64,000 nucleotides of DNA from Cellvibrio sp. PSBB006. GTDB lineage: Bacteria; Pseudomonadota; Gammaproteobacteria; Pseudomonadales; Cellvibrionaceae. Shown in pieces: positions 27,470 through 35,661 of this stretch. Below the pieces are notes generated by a model. That model was not told the origin of the DNA. It worked only from the letters and a program-made list of their open reading frames with translations, and made no database searches. The stretch lies in the NCBI RefSeq assembly GCF_002162135.1, contig NZ_CP021382.1:496001-560000 (forward strand), in the 5' to 3' direction. The position numbers were made by a program, and so were the translations under genes. How positions within the stretch are numbered: the stretch's first letter is position 1; each line of letters begins with the position of its first letter.

Positions 27470-28231
27470 ATGAAAGCCATGAAAATTATTATCGGTATTG
27501 TAATTGCTTTGGCTGTAGTACTCGCCATCGCGATCTTTATCGGCCTGAAGAATCTGGATTCGCTGGTTGAAATGGCCATCGAGAGCGTGGGCGCTGATGT
27601 GACCAAAACCGTTGTTGCGGTTGATCAGGTCAATATCGAATTAACCGAAGGACGCGGTGAAATCCAGGGCATCGCCGTCAAAAATCCTGCCGGCTATTCA
27701 TCCGAAAATGCCATACACCTTGGCCAGATTCTGCTGCAGATCGAGCCCGCATCCCTGGCCGATGATGTGGTGGTCATCAAGGAGCTTACTGTGGATGGGG
27801 CGACATTAACCGCGGAGCATAAAGGCCTTGCCGATATTAATTTGCAGCAGATTTACGACAACATTACGGCCGACAGCGGCAAAGCCCCTAAAGAGTCTGC
27901 GCCGACTACCGCGCGCCCGGATATACGTTTTATGCTGGAAAAAGTCAGTTTTACTAACATGTCTCTCGATCTGCTGTCATCGGAATTTGGTGAGCGGCAG
28001 TTGGCGATGGAGGATATCCATTTAACTAACCTGGGTGACAGGCAAACCGGGTTGTCCGCTGAAGAACTGGCCAATGTACTCCTGACACCGGTTGTCGATG
28101 CGGCGCGTAAAAAGGTAAACAATGAATTGCGCAAAGAGGCTAAAGACAAGTTACAGGAAAATCTGGAAGAAAATCTTTCTGATGACGACAAGCAAAAGCT
28201 GGATAAACTCAAAAGCTGGCTGGACAAATAA
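27470..28231 (+). CDS. AsmA-like membrane-anchored periplasmic protein
   Basis: 253 residues: an N-terminal anchor (about 5-26), then a beta-rich segment (VDQVNIELTEGRGEIQGIAVKNP, IKELTVDGATLTAEH) in the style of AsmA/DUF748 proteins, ending in a long charged helix rich in K, E, L and D (about 205-253). Such proteins bridge or sit near the inner membrane in envelope lipid homeostasis; the exact role here is inferred only from this resemblance. GGGACAG precedes the ATG. Its stop is followed immediately by a large palindromic element. Confidence 0.65.
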   Translation: MKAMKIIIGIVIALAVVLAIAIFIGLKNLDSLVEMAIESVGADVTKTVVAVDQVNIELTEGRGEIQGIAVKNPAGYSSENAIHLGQILLQIEPASLADDVVVIKELTVDGATLTAEHKGLADINLQQIYDNITADSGKAPKESAPTTARPDIRFMLEKVSFTNMSLDLLSSEFGERQLAMEDIHLTNLGDRQTGLSAEELANVLLTPVVDAARKKVNNELRKEAKDKLQENLEENLSDDDKQKLDKLKSWLDK

Positions 28232-28377
28232 CTAGAGGCCATCTCAAAAATCATCTGACGACCTGATGCTGCGTTGAAAAGCTGATTCCGGTGCTCATTT
28301 ACTTGAGTAAACTCCGCTCCTCACCAGCTTTTCGCCTTGCCTGAGTCTCGCCAGCCGATTTTTGAGATGGCCTCTAG
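28232..28377. repeat. 146-bp concentric palindromic element (MITE-like)
   Basis: Perfect 21-bp terminal inverted repeats (28232-28252 and 28357-28377), beginning and ending CTAG. Inside are GAAAAGCTG/CAGCTTTTC (28276-28284, 28325-28333) and a central TTTACT-TG-AGTAAA (28298-28311), all sharing one centre of symmetry. It encodes no protein. The shape is that of a non-autonomous mobile element or large REP/BIME-like repeat; only one copy is present here. Confidence 0.75.
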
Positions 28378-28429
28378 CTATTTTGTGCCTTGCGACAATT
28401 CGTCGCATACCGGAAATTTTTTAAGCCGC

Positions 28430-28520
28430 TATACTTTTCATGAAATCCCTGTTCTTTGGAGTAGGGATTTCCACAATCTTCTGTTTATTAGCCCGCCGGT
28501 GCATGCCTGCGGGCTTTTTT
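28430..28520 (+). ncRNA. Candidate small RNA
   Basis: A -10-like TATACT (28430-28435) is followed by a 9-bp hairpin (GAAATCCCT / AGGGATTTC), an AT-rich single-stranded stretch and a strong terminator hairpin with T-run. No coding potential is seen and no plus-strand gene is nearby to need the terminator apart from the AsmA-like gene beyond the palindrome. The -35 is poor. Predicted RNA about 80 bases. Confidence 0.4.
28490..28520 (+). terminator. Rho-independent terminator
   Basis: AGCCCGC (28490-28496) pairs with GCGGGCT (28509-28515), then six T. It terminates plus-strand transcription entering from the AsmA-like gene or the candidate RNA. Confidence 0.85.
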
Positions 28521-29169
28521 ATGATTTATTCCGGCGGTCACCGATAGGGCGCGCCGGATTACCCGCCACAATAGCAAAGGCCTCTACGGGGTGCGTGACA
28601 ACGCTATCCATACCGACAATAGCGTGATCAGCGATAGTGACACCGTCGACAACGCCGACATGTGCACCTAACCAGACATCGCAGCCCAGGGTGATGCCTT
28701 TGGATGTGACCGGCTGGTCACTGATAGATCTCGTGGAGGACATGCCGTGATTGAAAGCATACAGATGGCAATAAGCAGCCAGGCGTGAATCATCACCGAT
28801 GACAATGCCTTTGCTGCCGCCATCCAGCGTGACATGATGATTAATGGACACATTGCTGCCCAAAGTGATCGGCCCGTGAAGCACTGCATCAGCGGCGATA
28901 AAACTGTTGTCGCCTATCACGATGGTTCTCCCAGGTTCGGCAAATAAACGCGCTTCCGGTGCGATAAAACAATTCTTGCCGATCACAATATTTTCCATCG
29001 CTTGCAAATATGCTTGCCACTCATCTTGCCAGGCTTGTGCCCAGACACGATGGCTCGGTTTTAGCCGCGCATATAGCCAGGGCATATAGCTCAAACGCAA
29101 CTGATGTTGCTGGCGATATTTTTCGAGATGGGATTCGCTGACGTGCGGAGGAGTTTTTTCAGTGGTCAT
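28519..29169 (-). CDS. Hexapeptide-repeat acyltransferase
   Basis: 216 residues. After a helical N-terminus of about 60 residues, a left-handed beta-helix of hexapeptide repeats begins (NIVIGKNCFIAPEARLFAEP...VIGDNSFIAADAVLHGPITLGSNVSINHHVTLDGG), with ending GNPARPIGD typical of WbbJ/maltose-O-acetyltransferase-type enzymes. The acceptor is unknown; surface polysaccharide or sugar acetylation is usual for the family. No adjacent polysaccharide genes. No clear ribosome binding site before the ATG. Confidence 0.85.
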   Translation of the reverse strand: MTTEKTPPHVSESHLEKYRQQHQLRLSYMPWLYARLKPSHRVWAQAWQDEWQAYLQAMENIVIGKNCFIAPEARLFAEPGRTIVIGDNSFIAADAVLHGPITLGSNVSINHHVTLDGGSKGIVIGDDSRLAAYCHLYAFNHGMSSTRSISDQPVTSKGITLGCDVWLGAHVGVVDGVTIADHAIVGMDSVVTHPVEAFAIVAGNPARPIGDRRNKS

Positions 29170-29477
29170 GCAGGACGCTTATCGAGTATTTACCGAAGAA
29201 AGCGTGAGATTATACGCAAGCCTTGTTGAAGGGAAGAGGGTGTCCGCGTTGGCTGCCGGTAATCATGTGATACGTTAATCTGGTCTTACCTCGTATCGTC
29301 CATGATTGAGCAGATCTAACGTCATCCGGGGCGCCGCAATAGGCGCTCATAGGGTAATGAAATATGGGTCCCGTTCATGCAACCAACAGCGGACACTTGA
29401 AGCTAGTATAAACTTTCGCCCGTCAGATGCTATGGCCTGGATAGTTTTTTGCGGCGCAAACCCATGCATTCATATGG
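29170..29477. other. Intergenic region
   Basis: About 300 bases between divergent genes. I see no gene, RNA or repeat. A TATAAA-like element near 29407 could belong to a promoter of the plus-strand pseudouridine synthase gene. Confidence 0.3.
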
Positions 29478-30224
29478 TTGAATGAGTATATGACTGTTAT
29501 GCTCAAGCAGAATTTTATCGATCTTACTAGCGGCATTGTTTTTATGTATGACTTGCTCGACGACACGGCAGATTTTATCGTCATCTATAAATATCCCGGT
29601 GTCAGTTTTCACCGTGAAGGCGACCAGGCGGGATTATTTGAAACCGTAAAACAGCAGCAGATGCTTAATGAACTTTATCCTGTCCATCGGTTGGATAAAG
29701 TCACCTCCGGCATGTTAATTATGGCCAAAACAGCCACGGCCAATCGTATGTTGGGGGAAGCCTTTGCCCAACGCCAGGTAGAAAAATATTATTTGGCCGT
29801 CAGCAAACGCAAGCCCCGAAAAAAGCAGGGCTTGATTAAAGGTGATATGGAGCGAGCTCGACGTGGTGCCTGGAAATTAACGATTAACCAGAGTAATCCT
29901 GCCATTACGCAATTCTTCAGTAAATCGCTCGGCGACGGAGAGCGTTTATTTTTAGTAAAGCCTTATACAGGGCAGACCCATCAAATCCGCGTCGCTTTAA
30001 AAAGCATCGGCGCGCCTATCTGGGGCGATGAACTTTATGGTGGACAGGATGTACATGCAGATCGCACTTACTTGCATGCTTTTCAATTGCGTTTTCCGCT
30101 CAATAGTAAGACCTATTGCTATCAGGTTATGCCGCGCCATGGAGACGTATTTTTGCAACCACGCTTCATTGAAGCGATGCAAGATTTTATGCACCCTGAC
30201 ACTTTGGCCTGGCCAGCGTTATGA
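29478..30224 (+). CDS. RluA-family pseudouridine synthase (TIGR01621-like)
   Basis: 248 residues, catalytic Asp D73 in YPVHRLDKVTSG, plus TGQTHQIRVALKSIGAPIWGDELY. No S4 domain. The overall length and sequence fit the RluA-like group I know as TIGR01621, whose RNA target is not defined. The start is uncertain: the ATG at 29544 (MYDLLDDTADFIVIYKYPG) would begin nearer to the conserved region. The stop overlaps the start of the S33 peptidase gene (ATGA), which indicates translational coupling. Confidence 0.85.
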   Translation: MNEYMTVMLKQNFIDLTSGIVFMYDLLDDTADFIVIYKYPGVSFHREGDQAGLFETVKQQQMLNELYPVHRLDKVTSGMLIMAKTATANRMLGEAFAQRQVEKYYLAVSKRKPRKKQGLIKGDMERARRGAWKLTINQSNPAITQFFSKSLGDGERLFLVKPYTGQTHQIRVALKSIGAPIWGDELYGGQDVHADRTYLHAFQLRFPLNSKTYCYQVMPRHGDVFLQPRFIEAMQDFMHPDTLAWPAL

Positions 30225-31729
30225 GATATCGCGCTACCATTTTTACAGCCTGTATTTTGTTGTCAGCCGTTTTGCTTGTGATAATTTTTTTTCATCCGAC
30301 AACACCGTCAAATGAGCAATCAACGCCGTCATCTTCGACTCTTGACGAATATCGCTTTTTATTTAAAAACTGTTGGTTCGAAGTCCCATGGCAGGAAAAT
30401 ATTCGCTGCGGTGAGTTGCACACCGCGGCATCGACGGGCAGTTTTGTATTGCCGGTGGTGATTATTGAAGATCCTGGTTATGACAAAAAACCGGATGCTG
30501 TCTTTTATTTGCAAGGTGGTCCCGGGGCGAGTGCCGGCTTGAATGATGAAGGCATCGCCTACTGGTTACGTTGGCGTGACAACATGGCGCTGGGGCGTGA
30601 TCTCATTCTTATGGACCCGCGTGGTACCGGACGCAGCCGCCCAGCGCTTCAATGTCGGGAATACGACGAGCTCAGCCTTGCAGTGTTAAAGCGTAATGCT
30701 ACTGTGCTTGAGGAGTTGCGCGAGGGCTACACGGTGTTGGACGGTTGTTTTGCACAACTGCGCAAGGCAAAACCACCGTTTAATCCCGAGCATTACGGTA
30801 CTCAACGCCACGCGCAGGATGTGCGGGCATTGATGAAATTATTGCCTTACGAGCAATGGAATTTATTGGGTGTGTCTTATGGAACCCGCGTTGCCATAGA
30901 AGCAGCAAACGTGCATGCAGGATCAAAGAACAATCCGGTGCGCAGCCTAATTCTGGATTCGATTTATCCAGCCAACCGCGGTGGCGTAACGAGTTTCCCC
31001 GCCGTGCTTGACCGGGCATTTGCGAATTTTTTCCAGTGGTGTGAAGCAACCGAATCCTGCGCAACAGACCTGCCAATTGAACTCGCTCTGGATGCTGCGC
31101 TGAGTCAACTTCGCGAAACGCCAGTAACCTTGACAGTAGCACGACACAATGGCGACATTCCGATAGAATTGGTGGTTAATGATCACCGTTTTATATCAGC
31201 CGTTTTTTCAGCGCTTTACAGCAAGCATCAATGGCCGCGTATTCCCAACGCTATCAACGCTGTTATCGACAATGACAACCGAGCACTCCTGTCATTAATG
31301 GAGCCCTTTGTTGAGAATGCGTTGGATGACGGTTTTTACAGCCTGGTATTTATGGCGGTGGACTGCCGGGACCACGGCATATCATCCCGCGAAGCCTATC
31401 AGCAGGAGCTGGAAAAATATCCGCGTTGGCGTGAGTACACGAGTGATTTATGGCAATACCAGGCGTGTCATTTTTTATCAGAAGGATCGGTGACCGTTGC
31501 TTCGACATTGGCATTACCGGATGTACCTGCACTAATCTTGGCGGGTAAACTTGATCCAATTACCCCGGTAGAGTGGGCGCAGTCGTTACACCGCGAGTGG
31601 CCGAATAGCCAGTTGCATGTAGTGCCGAACACCGGCCATGCAGTAATTAACAGCGATGACTGTGTTTATCAATCTTTGCGATCTTTTTTGGATGAGCCGA
31701 CTAAACCGGTAGTTTTTTGTGGGGAATAA
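30221..31729 (+). CDS. Membrane-anchored or exported S33 family alpha/beta hydrolase
   Basis: 502 residues; an N-terminal hydrophobic segment (about 7-25) targets it to the membrane or periplasm. It then shows the tricorn-interacting/proline iminopeptidase layout: oxyanion-side GGPGAS (about residue 99), DPRGTGRS, nucleophile in LLGVSYGTR (near 220), and a C-terminal TAP-like segment with ILAGKLDPITPVEW (acid) and NTGHAVI (His). Probably cleaves N-terminal residues or small esters. Overlaps the preceding gene by four bases. Confidence 0.88.
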   Translation: MRYRATIFTACILLSAVLLVIIFFHPTTPSNEQSTPSSSTLDEYRFLFKNCWFEVPWQENIRCGELHTAASTGSFVLPVVIIEDPGYDKKPDAVFYLQGGPGASAGLNDEGIAYWLRWRDNMALGRDLILMDPRGTGRSRPALQCREYDELSLAVLKRNATVLEELREGYTVLDGCFAQLRKAKPPFNPEHYGTQRHAQDVRALMKLLPYEQWNLLGVSYGTRVAIEAANVHAGSKNNPVRSLILDSIYPANRGGVTSFPAVLDRAFANFFQWCEATESCATDLPIELALDAALSQLRETPVTLTVARHNGDIPIELVVNDHRFISAVFSALYSKHQWPRIPNAINAVIDNDNRALLSLMEPFVENALDDGFYSLVFMAVDCRDHGISSREAYQQELEKYPRWREYTSDLWQYQACHFLSEGSVTVASTLALPDVPALILAGKLDPITPVEWAQSLHREWPNSQLHVVPNTGHAVINSDDCVYQSLRSFLDEPTKPVVFCGE

Positions 31730-31815
31730 TCTTTTTAGAGTGCTTTTGATAAGCGCTAGATTTTTCACTGGTATGACGAGGTGCATTTAAATAGTTCGTC
31801 ATTAGCACAATACAA

Positions 31816-31921
31816 GTTTGGCGTTAGGCCTTTTGTTTCGAAACCCTCAAGTCACGGACGACTTGAGGGAGCTACAAGGATGTATTCATGCGTTTTCGAA
31901 ACAAAAGGCCTAATGACAAAC
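31816..31921. repeat. Palindromic element with nested hairpins
   Basis: Outer arms of 20 perfect base pairs (31824-31843 and 31894-31913, TTAGGCCTTTTGTTTCGAAA facing its complement) extend imperfectly to 31816 and 31921. Inside is a 10-bp hairpin CCCTCAAGTC/GACTTGAGGG (31844-31853, 31860-31869). No coding potential. Located just downstream of the S33 gene. Confidence 0.75.
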
Positions 31922-31951
31922 GGGCTACAGCGTGCCAAAAACAAATCCACC

Positions 31952-32233
31952 TTATTCGTACAAACACAAATAAGCTGTTTCAACATCAGCAGTCACTTTA
32001 AAACGTTGGTTCGCTTCAACTTCAAACGTTTCACCAGCCTTAAATGTTTGTGCGGTTTCGTTGCCAGGGAGGATAACGGTCAGGCTGCCGCTGGTGACGG
32101 TCATGTATTCTTTCTGGCTGGTGCCAAATTCATAATCACCTTTTGCCATAACACCAACGGTGGCGGGCAGGGTTTCGGTTTGAAAGGCGATGGATTTTAC
32201 GGCGCCGTTGAAGTACTCGTTAACTTTAAACAT
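31952..32233 (-). CDS. ppnP: Pyrimidine/purine nucleoside phosphorylase PpnP
   Basis: 93-residue cupin-like protein (DUF1255/YaiE) that phosphorolyses several nucleosides. The start at 32233 gives [17 protein letters not shown], the family N-terminus, with GGGAG eight bases upstream. [20 protein letters not shown] and the C-terminal [17 protein letters not shown] are diagnostic. Stand-alone gene. Confidence 0.93.
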   Translation of the reverse strand: MFKVNEYFNGAVKSIAFQTETLPATVGVMAKGDYEFGTSQKEYMTVTSGSLTVILPGNETAQTFKAGETFEVEANQRFKVTADVETAYLCLYE

Positions 32234-32350
32234 GGCCTGGTCTCCCAATAGCATCTGGACCCAAGAGGGTGGTTAATGGCGGATGCGAAGATCGCTGTGT
32301 CTGATAACTTCCTATAACGACCATCACGCGGATCTCCACCAAACGGGCAT

Positions 32351-32380
32351 AAAAAAGGCCGCAATCTATGCGGCCTTTTT
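32351..32380 (-). terminator. Terminator of tRNA-Asn
   Basis: GGCCGCA (32357-32363) pairs with TGCGGCC (32369-32375); A-runs on one side and T-runs on the other make it usable in both directions. It lies 12 bases after the tRNA 3' end. Confidence 0.85.
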
Positions 32381-32391
32381 CATCTTTAATC

Positions 32392-32467
32392 TGGCTCCGC
32401 CTGCTGGACTCGAACCAGCGACCCAATGATTAACAGTCATTTGCTCTACCGACTGAGCTAAGGCGGA
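32392..32467 (-). tRNA. tRNA-Asn (GTT)
   Basis: Minus-strand cloverleaf of 76 bases with acceptor TCCGCCT/AGGCGGA, D-loop TAGCTCAGTCGGTAGAGC, anticodon GTT in CTGTTAATC, T-arm GGTTCGAGTCC and encoded CCA. Flanked by its own promoter and terminator. Confidence 0.97.
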
Positions 32468-32497
32468 TTTACGGCTTCCTGTTCGGAAGTGGTGCGT

Positions 32498-32526
32498 ATC
32501 CTATAGTCGAAGCCCCCCTCGGTCAA
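32498..32526 (-). promoter_or_regulatory. tRNA-Asn promoter
   Basis: -35 TTGACC (plus 32521-32526), 17-base spacer, -10 TAGGAT (32498-32503), upstream of the tRNA. Confidence 0.7.
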
Positions 32527-32698
32527 CCCCTTTTTTCAAAAAAATCATGGGTCTAGCGCTGTTAAAGGCGGCATTGAAACCTGTCCGCTCAAATATTCCC
32601 CAAGCTGTATTAAGACTGTGCAAAATGGGTTTGGCTGAGATGGGTATCCTGTAAATATTGCTTATTTGAAAAGGGCTTGGTTGAGTAAATAACCTGAA

Positions 32699-33748
32699 TC
32701 AATGGCCGAGGGTCACCAACTTGAAGCTGCCATTGTTAGCCAGGATATTCACCTGGCGGAAATGCTGCCGGGCTTTTCTTTCCAAGGGAATAAACTGATT
32801 CACGACAAATAAAGCGGTGCCGTGTCGGGCCAATAGACGCTTGGTGCTGATGATAAATTTGTCCGTCAGGTCGCCGTCCACGCTAAACCCTTGATGGAAC
32901 GGCGGATTACAGAGGATGAGGTCGAAGGTCTGCTGAATCTGGTCCCCTGCATCGGCCGCAATGACGTCGGCGGTGATGTTATTCAGTTCGCAATTGTGGC
33001 GTGCGACATGGAGCGCCGCTGCGTTATTGTCGGTCAGTGTCCGCTGTTCCAGTGGCAGATCGGCGGTCATCAGGGTCAGGTATCCGTAGCCGCAGCCCAG
33101 ATCCAGCAGTCGGGTGGGTTGCTCAGGTAATTGCGCCAAGAGTGCAGGCAATGCCTGAATCAGAAATTCACTGCCTTGGTCGATCTTGTTCCAGCCGAAC
33201 AAGCCGGGTTTGCTATGGATAGGTACGCCATCAGGCGAATCGATAGGGCGTAATTGCGGGTAAACATTGTCGTCCAGCCATTGATCATTCTGTGGCATCA
33301 AGTTTTCCAATACGGCGGTATACACCATGCCATTTTTTTGCGCCGATACCTTGCAGCCAAAAAGTTTTCCCGCTTTATCAATGTAGGTTTTTATTCCCTC
33401 ATTTTTTTGCCCGCAGAGAAATAATTTACCACCCGGTATCAACAATCGATGTGCTTGATTAATGATGTGATGCGTAACCGGTTTTTCTTTAGAGATGCGG
33501 TAAAACACATGGCTTAGCGAGGCGGCTTTTATCTCACTGAAATCGAAATCGCAGAACCGATGGTGGAATCCCAATTGCTCCGCTTGTTGAGCAACATCCC
33601 AACGGTTGGTCATCAAGAAGGGTTTGTTAGGCCATTGACCAATGGTTGGTAATGACGTTAAGACGTTTTCATCGCTGCACCACAAGGCTTCAGCAGCATT
33701 TTCCTGAACAATCATCCGGGTAAGCCAGGTGAGGGCAGCATCATTCAT
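32699..33748 (-). CDS. rsmC: 16S rRNA (guanine-N2)-methyltransferase, RsmC-like
   Basis: 349 residues with the duplicated-methyltransferase layout of RsmC/RlmG: a degenerate N-terminal half and a catalytic C-terminal half. SAM-binding motif I is LLDLGCGYGYLTL and the base-flipping motif NPPFHQG lies near residue 280. RsmC makes m2G1207 of 16S rRNA; the related RlmG acts on 23S rRNA G1835, and I cannot exclude it, although the length fits RsmC better. The start lies one base from the rsuA stop: third gene of the truC-rsuA-rsmC operon. Confidence 0.8.
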   Translation of the reverse strand: MNDAALTWLTRMIVQENAAEALWCSDENVLTSLPTIGQWPNKPFLMTNRWDVAQQAEQLGFHHRFCDFDFSEIKAASLSHVFYRISKEKPVTHHIINQAHRLLIPGGKLFLCGQKNEGIKTYIDKAGKLFGCKVSAQKNGMVYTAVLENLMPQNDQWLDDNVYPQLRPIDSPDGVPIHSKPGLFGWNKIDQGSEFLIQALPALLAQLPEQPTRLLDLGCGYGYLTLMTADLPLEQRTLTDNNAAALHVARHNCELNNITADVIAADAGDQIQQTFDLILCNPPFHQGFSVDGDLTDKFIISTKRLLARHGTALFVVNQFIPLERKARQHFRQVNILANNGSFKLVTLGH

Positions 33749-33749
33749 C

Positions 33750-34439
33750 TTAAACGCTCGCGATTTCCAGGTTGGTCAGGGGGCGGTATTCACCCGGCAG
33801 TAGATTGTCATCCAGTACTATTTCGCCGATACGTTCCCGATGTAATTCCACAACATGATTGCCGACAGCGGCAAACATGCGTTTTATCTGGTGATATTTC
33901 CCTTCGCGAATCGTCAGCAACGCTGAATGACTGGTGAGCAGTTGCAGTTCTGCGGGTTGAGTCGGCTTTTTTTCACCATGCAACAAAATGCCGTCGCGGA
34001 AGGTATCGGCGGTCTGCGCATCAATCGCATTTGCTGTGGTAACCCGGTAGGTTTTGCTGCACTCGCGGCGCGGGGAGGTGATCTGGTGATTCCATTGGCC
34101 ATCATCAGTCAGCAACACCAGTCCGGTGGTATCAATATCCAGACGGCCGACGATTTGTAGATTCGCTTTATTGGGTTCGTCCAACAAATCCAGTACGGTT
34201 GGATGTTCACCATCGTGATTTGCGCAAATATAACCAACCGGTTTATTGAGCATGATGTAACGAACACTAAGCCGCTCAATGACCTCGTCATTAACGCTAA
34301 CGACGTCATTCGCTTGAATATGTTGTGCCGCTTTTCGAGCTGTTGCATGGTTGATGGATACCGCGCCCTGCCGAATAAGCTGATGAATTTGTGAGCGTGT
34401 CAGGTCGGTGGAGTTGCCAATAAATTTATCCAGTCTCAT
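33750..34439 (-). CDS. rsuA: 16S rRNA pseudouridine-516 synthase RsuA
   Basis: 229 residues: an N-terminal S4 RNA-binding domain (about 1-50, MRLDKFIGNSTDLTRSQIH) and a catalytic domain with D101 in VGRLDIDTTGL, plus EGKYHQIKRMFAAVGNHVV. This matches RsuA, which modifies U516 of 16S rRNA. It lies two bases after truC and one base before rsmC, so all three are probably one transcript. Confidence 0.9.
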   Translation of the reverse strand: MRLDKFIGNSTDLTRSQIHQLIRQGAVSINHATARKAAQHIQANDVVSVNDEVIERLSVRYIMLNKPVGYICANHDGEHPTVLDLLDEPNKANLQIVGRLDIDTTGLVLLTDDGQWNHQITSPRRECSKTYRVTTANAIDAQTADTFRDGILLHGEKKPTQPAELQLLTSHSALLTIREGKYHQIKRMFAAVGNHVVELHRERIGEIVLDDNLLPGEYRPLTNLEIASV

Positions 34440-34441
34440 GG

Positions 34442-35194
34442 TTATTCTCCCAGCCAGGCTGCGGGAACGGCAGAGCGCCAGGCAAAACGTTCCAGTAGTT
34501 GCATAAAGGTTTCATCCAGCGGCGCAGAAATATGTAGTGGGTGTTCTGTAAAGGGGTGGGGCAATCGGATATCGGTTGCCGCTAATAATAAACGATGCGC
34601 ATTAAAATGCGCTTGAAAAAAGCGGTTGTGATTGCCCTTGCCGTGCTTGGCGTCTCCAATGATCGGGTGATTGATGTGCTTCATGTGACGACGAATTTGA
34701 TGCTTGCGACCGGTCACAGGCTGGCACGATACCAGTGAATATCGGCTTTGAGGGTACTTATCAACCTGCACAGGTAATTCGATGCAAGCCAGGCGCTGAA
34801 AATGTGTGAGTGCATCCTGTGCCGGTTTATCTCTTCGCGCTTTTTTATCCGTACAGGCATCCTGTTCTTCCGTTAAAGGATGATCAATAGTTCCTTCTTC
34901 CAGAGCATAACCACGCACGATAGCGACATAATTTTTTTGCACCTGATTGGCGGCGATCAGCGTACCGAGTTTTTGTGCGCAATTGCTTGATAACGCAAAT
35001 AACAAAACACCTGAAGTCGGTTTATCCAGGCGATGGACCGGGTATACATGTTGGCCGATTTGATCGCGCACGATCTGTAAGGCAAAGCGAGTTTCATGTC
35101 GGTCAATAGCGCTGCGGTGAACCAATAATCCACTTGGCTTGTTGATAGCAATGATGTGCTCGTCGCGATAAAGAATATCGAGTGTTTCAGGCAT
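34442..35194 (-). CDS. truC: tRNA pseudouridine-65 synthase TruC
   Basis: 250 residues from ATG 35194 (MPETLDILYRDEHIIAINKPSG), catalytic D57 in YPVHRLDKPTSG. The insertion EEQDACTDKKARRDKPAQDALTHF and the segment GRKHQIRRHMKHINHPIIGD match TruC, which modifies U65 in some tRNAs. A GTG ten codons upstream (35224) is in frame; neither start has a good ribosome binding site. First gene of the truC-rsuA-rsmC cluster. Confidence 0.92.
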   Translation of the reverse strand: MPETLDILYRDEHIIAINKPSGLLVHRSAIDRHETRFALQIVRDQIGQHVYPVHRLDKPTSGVLLFALSSNCAQKLGTLIAANQVQKNYVAIVRGYALEEGTIDHPLTEEQDACTDKKARRDKPAQDALTHFQRLACIELPVQVDKYPQSRYSLVSCQPVTGRKHQIRRHMKHINHPIIGDAKHGKGNHNRFFQAHFNAHRLLLAATDIRLPHPFTEHPLHISAPLDETFMQLLERFAWRSAVPAAWLGE

Positions 35195-35269
35195 GGAATG
35201 ACTAATGGGGAAGGGTGTTAACACATCAGGCGCACTAACGCCTGATGTGTGTTGTTCAAGCGGTAATAC

Positions 35270-35581
35270 TTATTCAGTTGCGGTATCCACAACCGGGTCA
35301 GACTCATTGCTGCATCGCCAGCCCCAGGTTGTTTGCTTTTGCACAAACGATTCTGCCTGAACTTCGCATTTGTCAATTTCGTTGGTGTAAGTCCATAAGA
35401 CTTCGGTCTCGCCCGCTTTGGTGTAGTGCACTTCACAGGGCAACTTCTCACCTGCTGTTGGGTACACCACTTCAATCACGCGCTCAACGCCATCGAGAGT
35501 ACAGCTGTACTTGATATTGTCAGCGGCCATTGCGTTCAGGGTGAGTAAGGCTGTCATTACAAAAAAGATTATCTTACGCAT
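35270..35581 (-). CDS. Small exported protein, unknown function
   Basis: 103 residues from ATG 35581, chosen because AAGGAG lies seven bases upstream and a clean signal peptide results (MRKIIFFVMTALLTLNAMAA). The mature part has four cysteines (YSCTLDG, PCEVHY, KCEVQAE, WRCSNES), probably two disulfides. Not recognised as a known family. It lies between folD and truC on the same strand. Confidence 0.8.
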   Translation of the reverse strand: MRKIIFFVMTALLTLNAMAADNIKYSCTLDGVERVIEVVYPTAGEKLPCEVHYTKAGETEVLWTYTNEIDKCEVQAESFVQKQTTWGWRCSNESDPVVDTATE

Positions 35582-35661
35582 TGCTTGCTCCTTGTTATCT
35601 TTCAGGGTTACCACTAGGCCACCATAAAGTGCAGTTATGACAACATCAACCAAAGAAAGGG

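Noticed and set aside
31781..32251. 156-codon plus-strand frame across the palindrome and ppnP
   Set aside because: Most of it is antisense to ppnP and the rest is the palindromic element.
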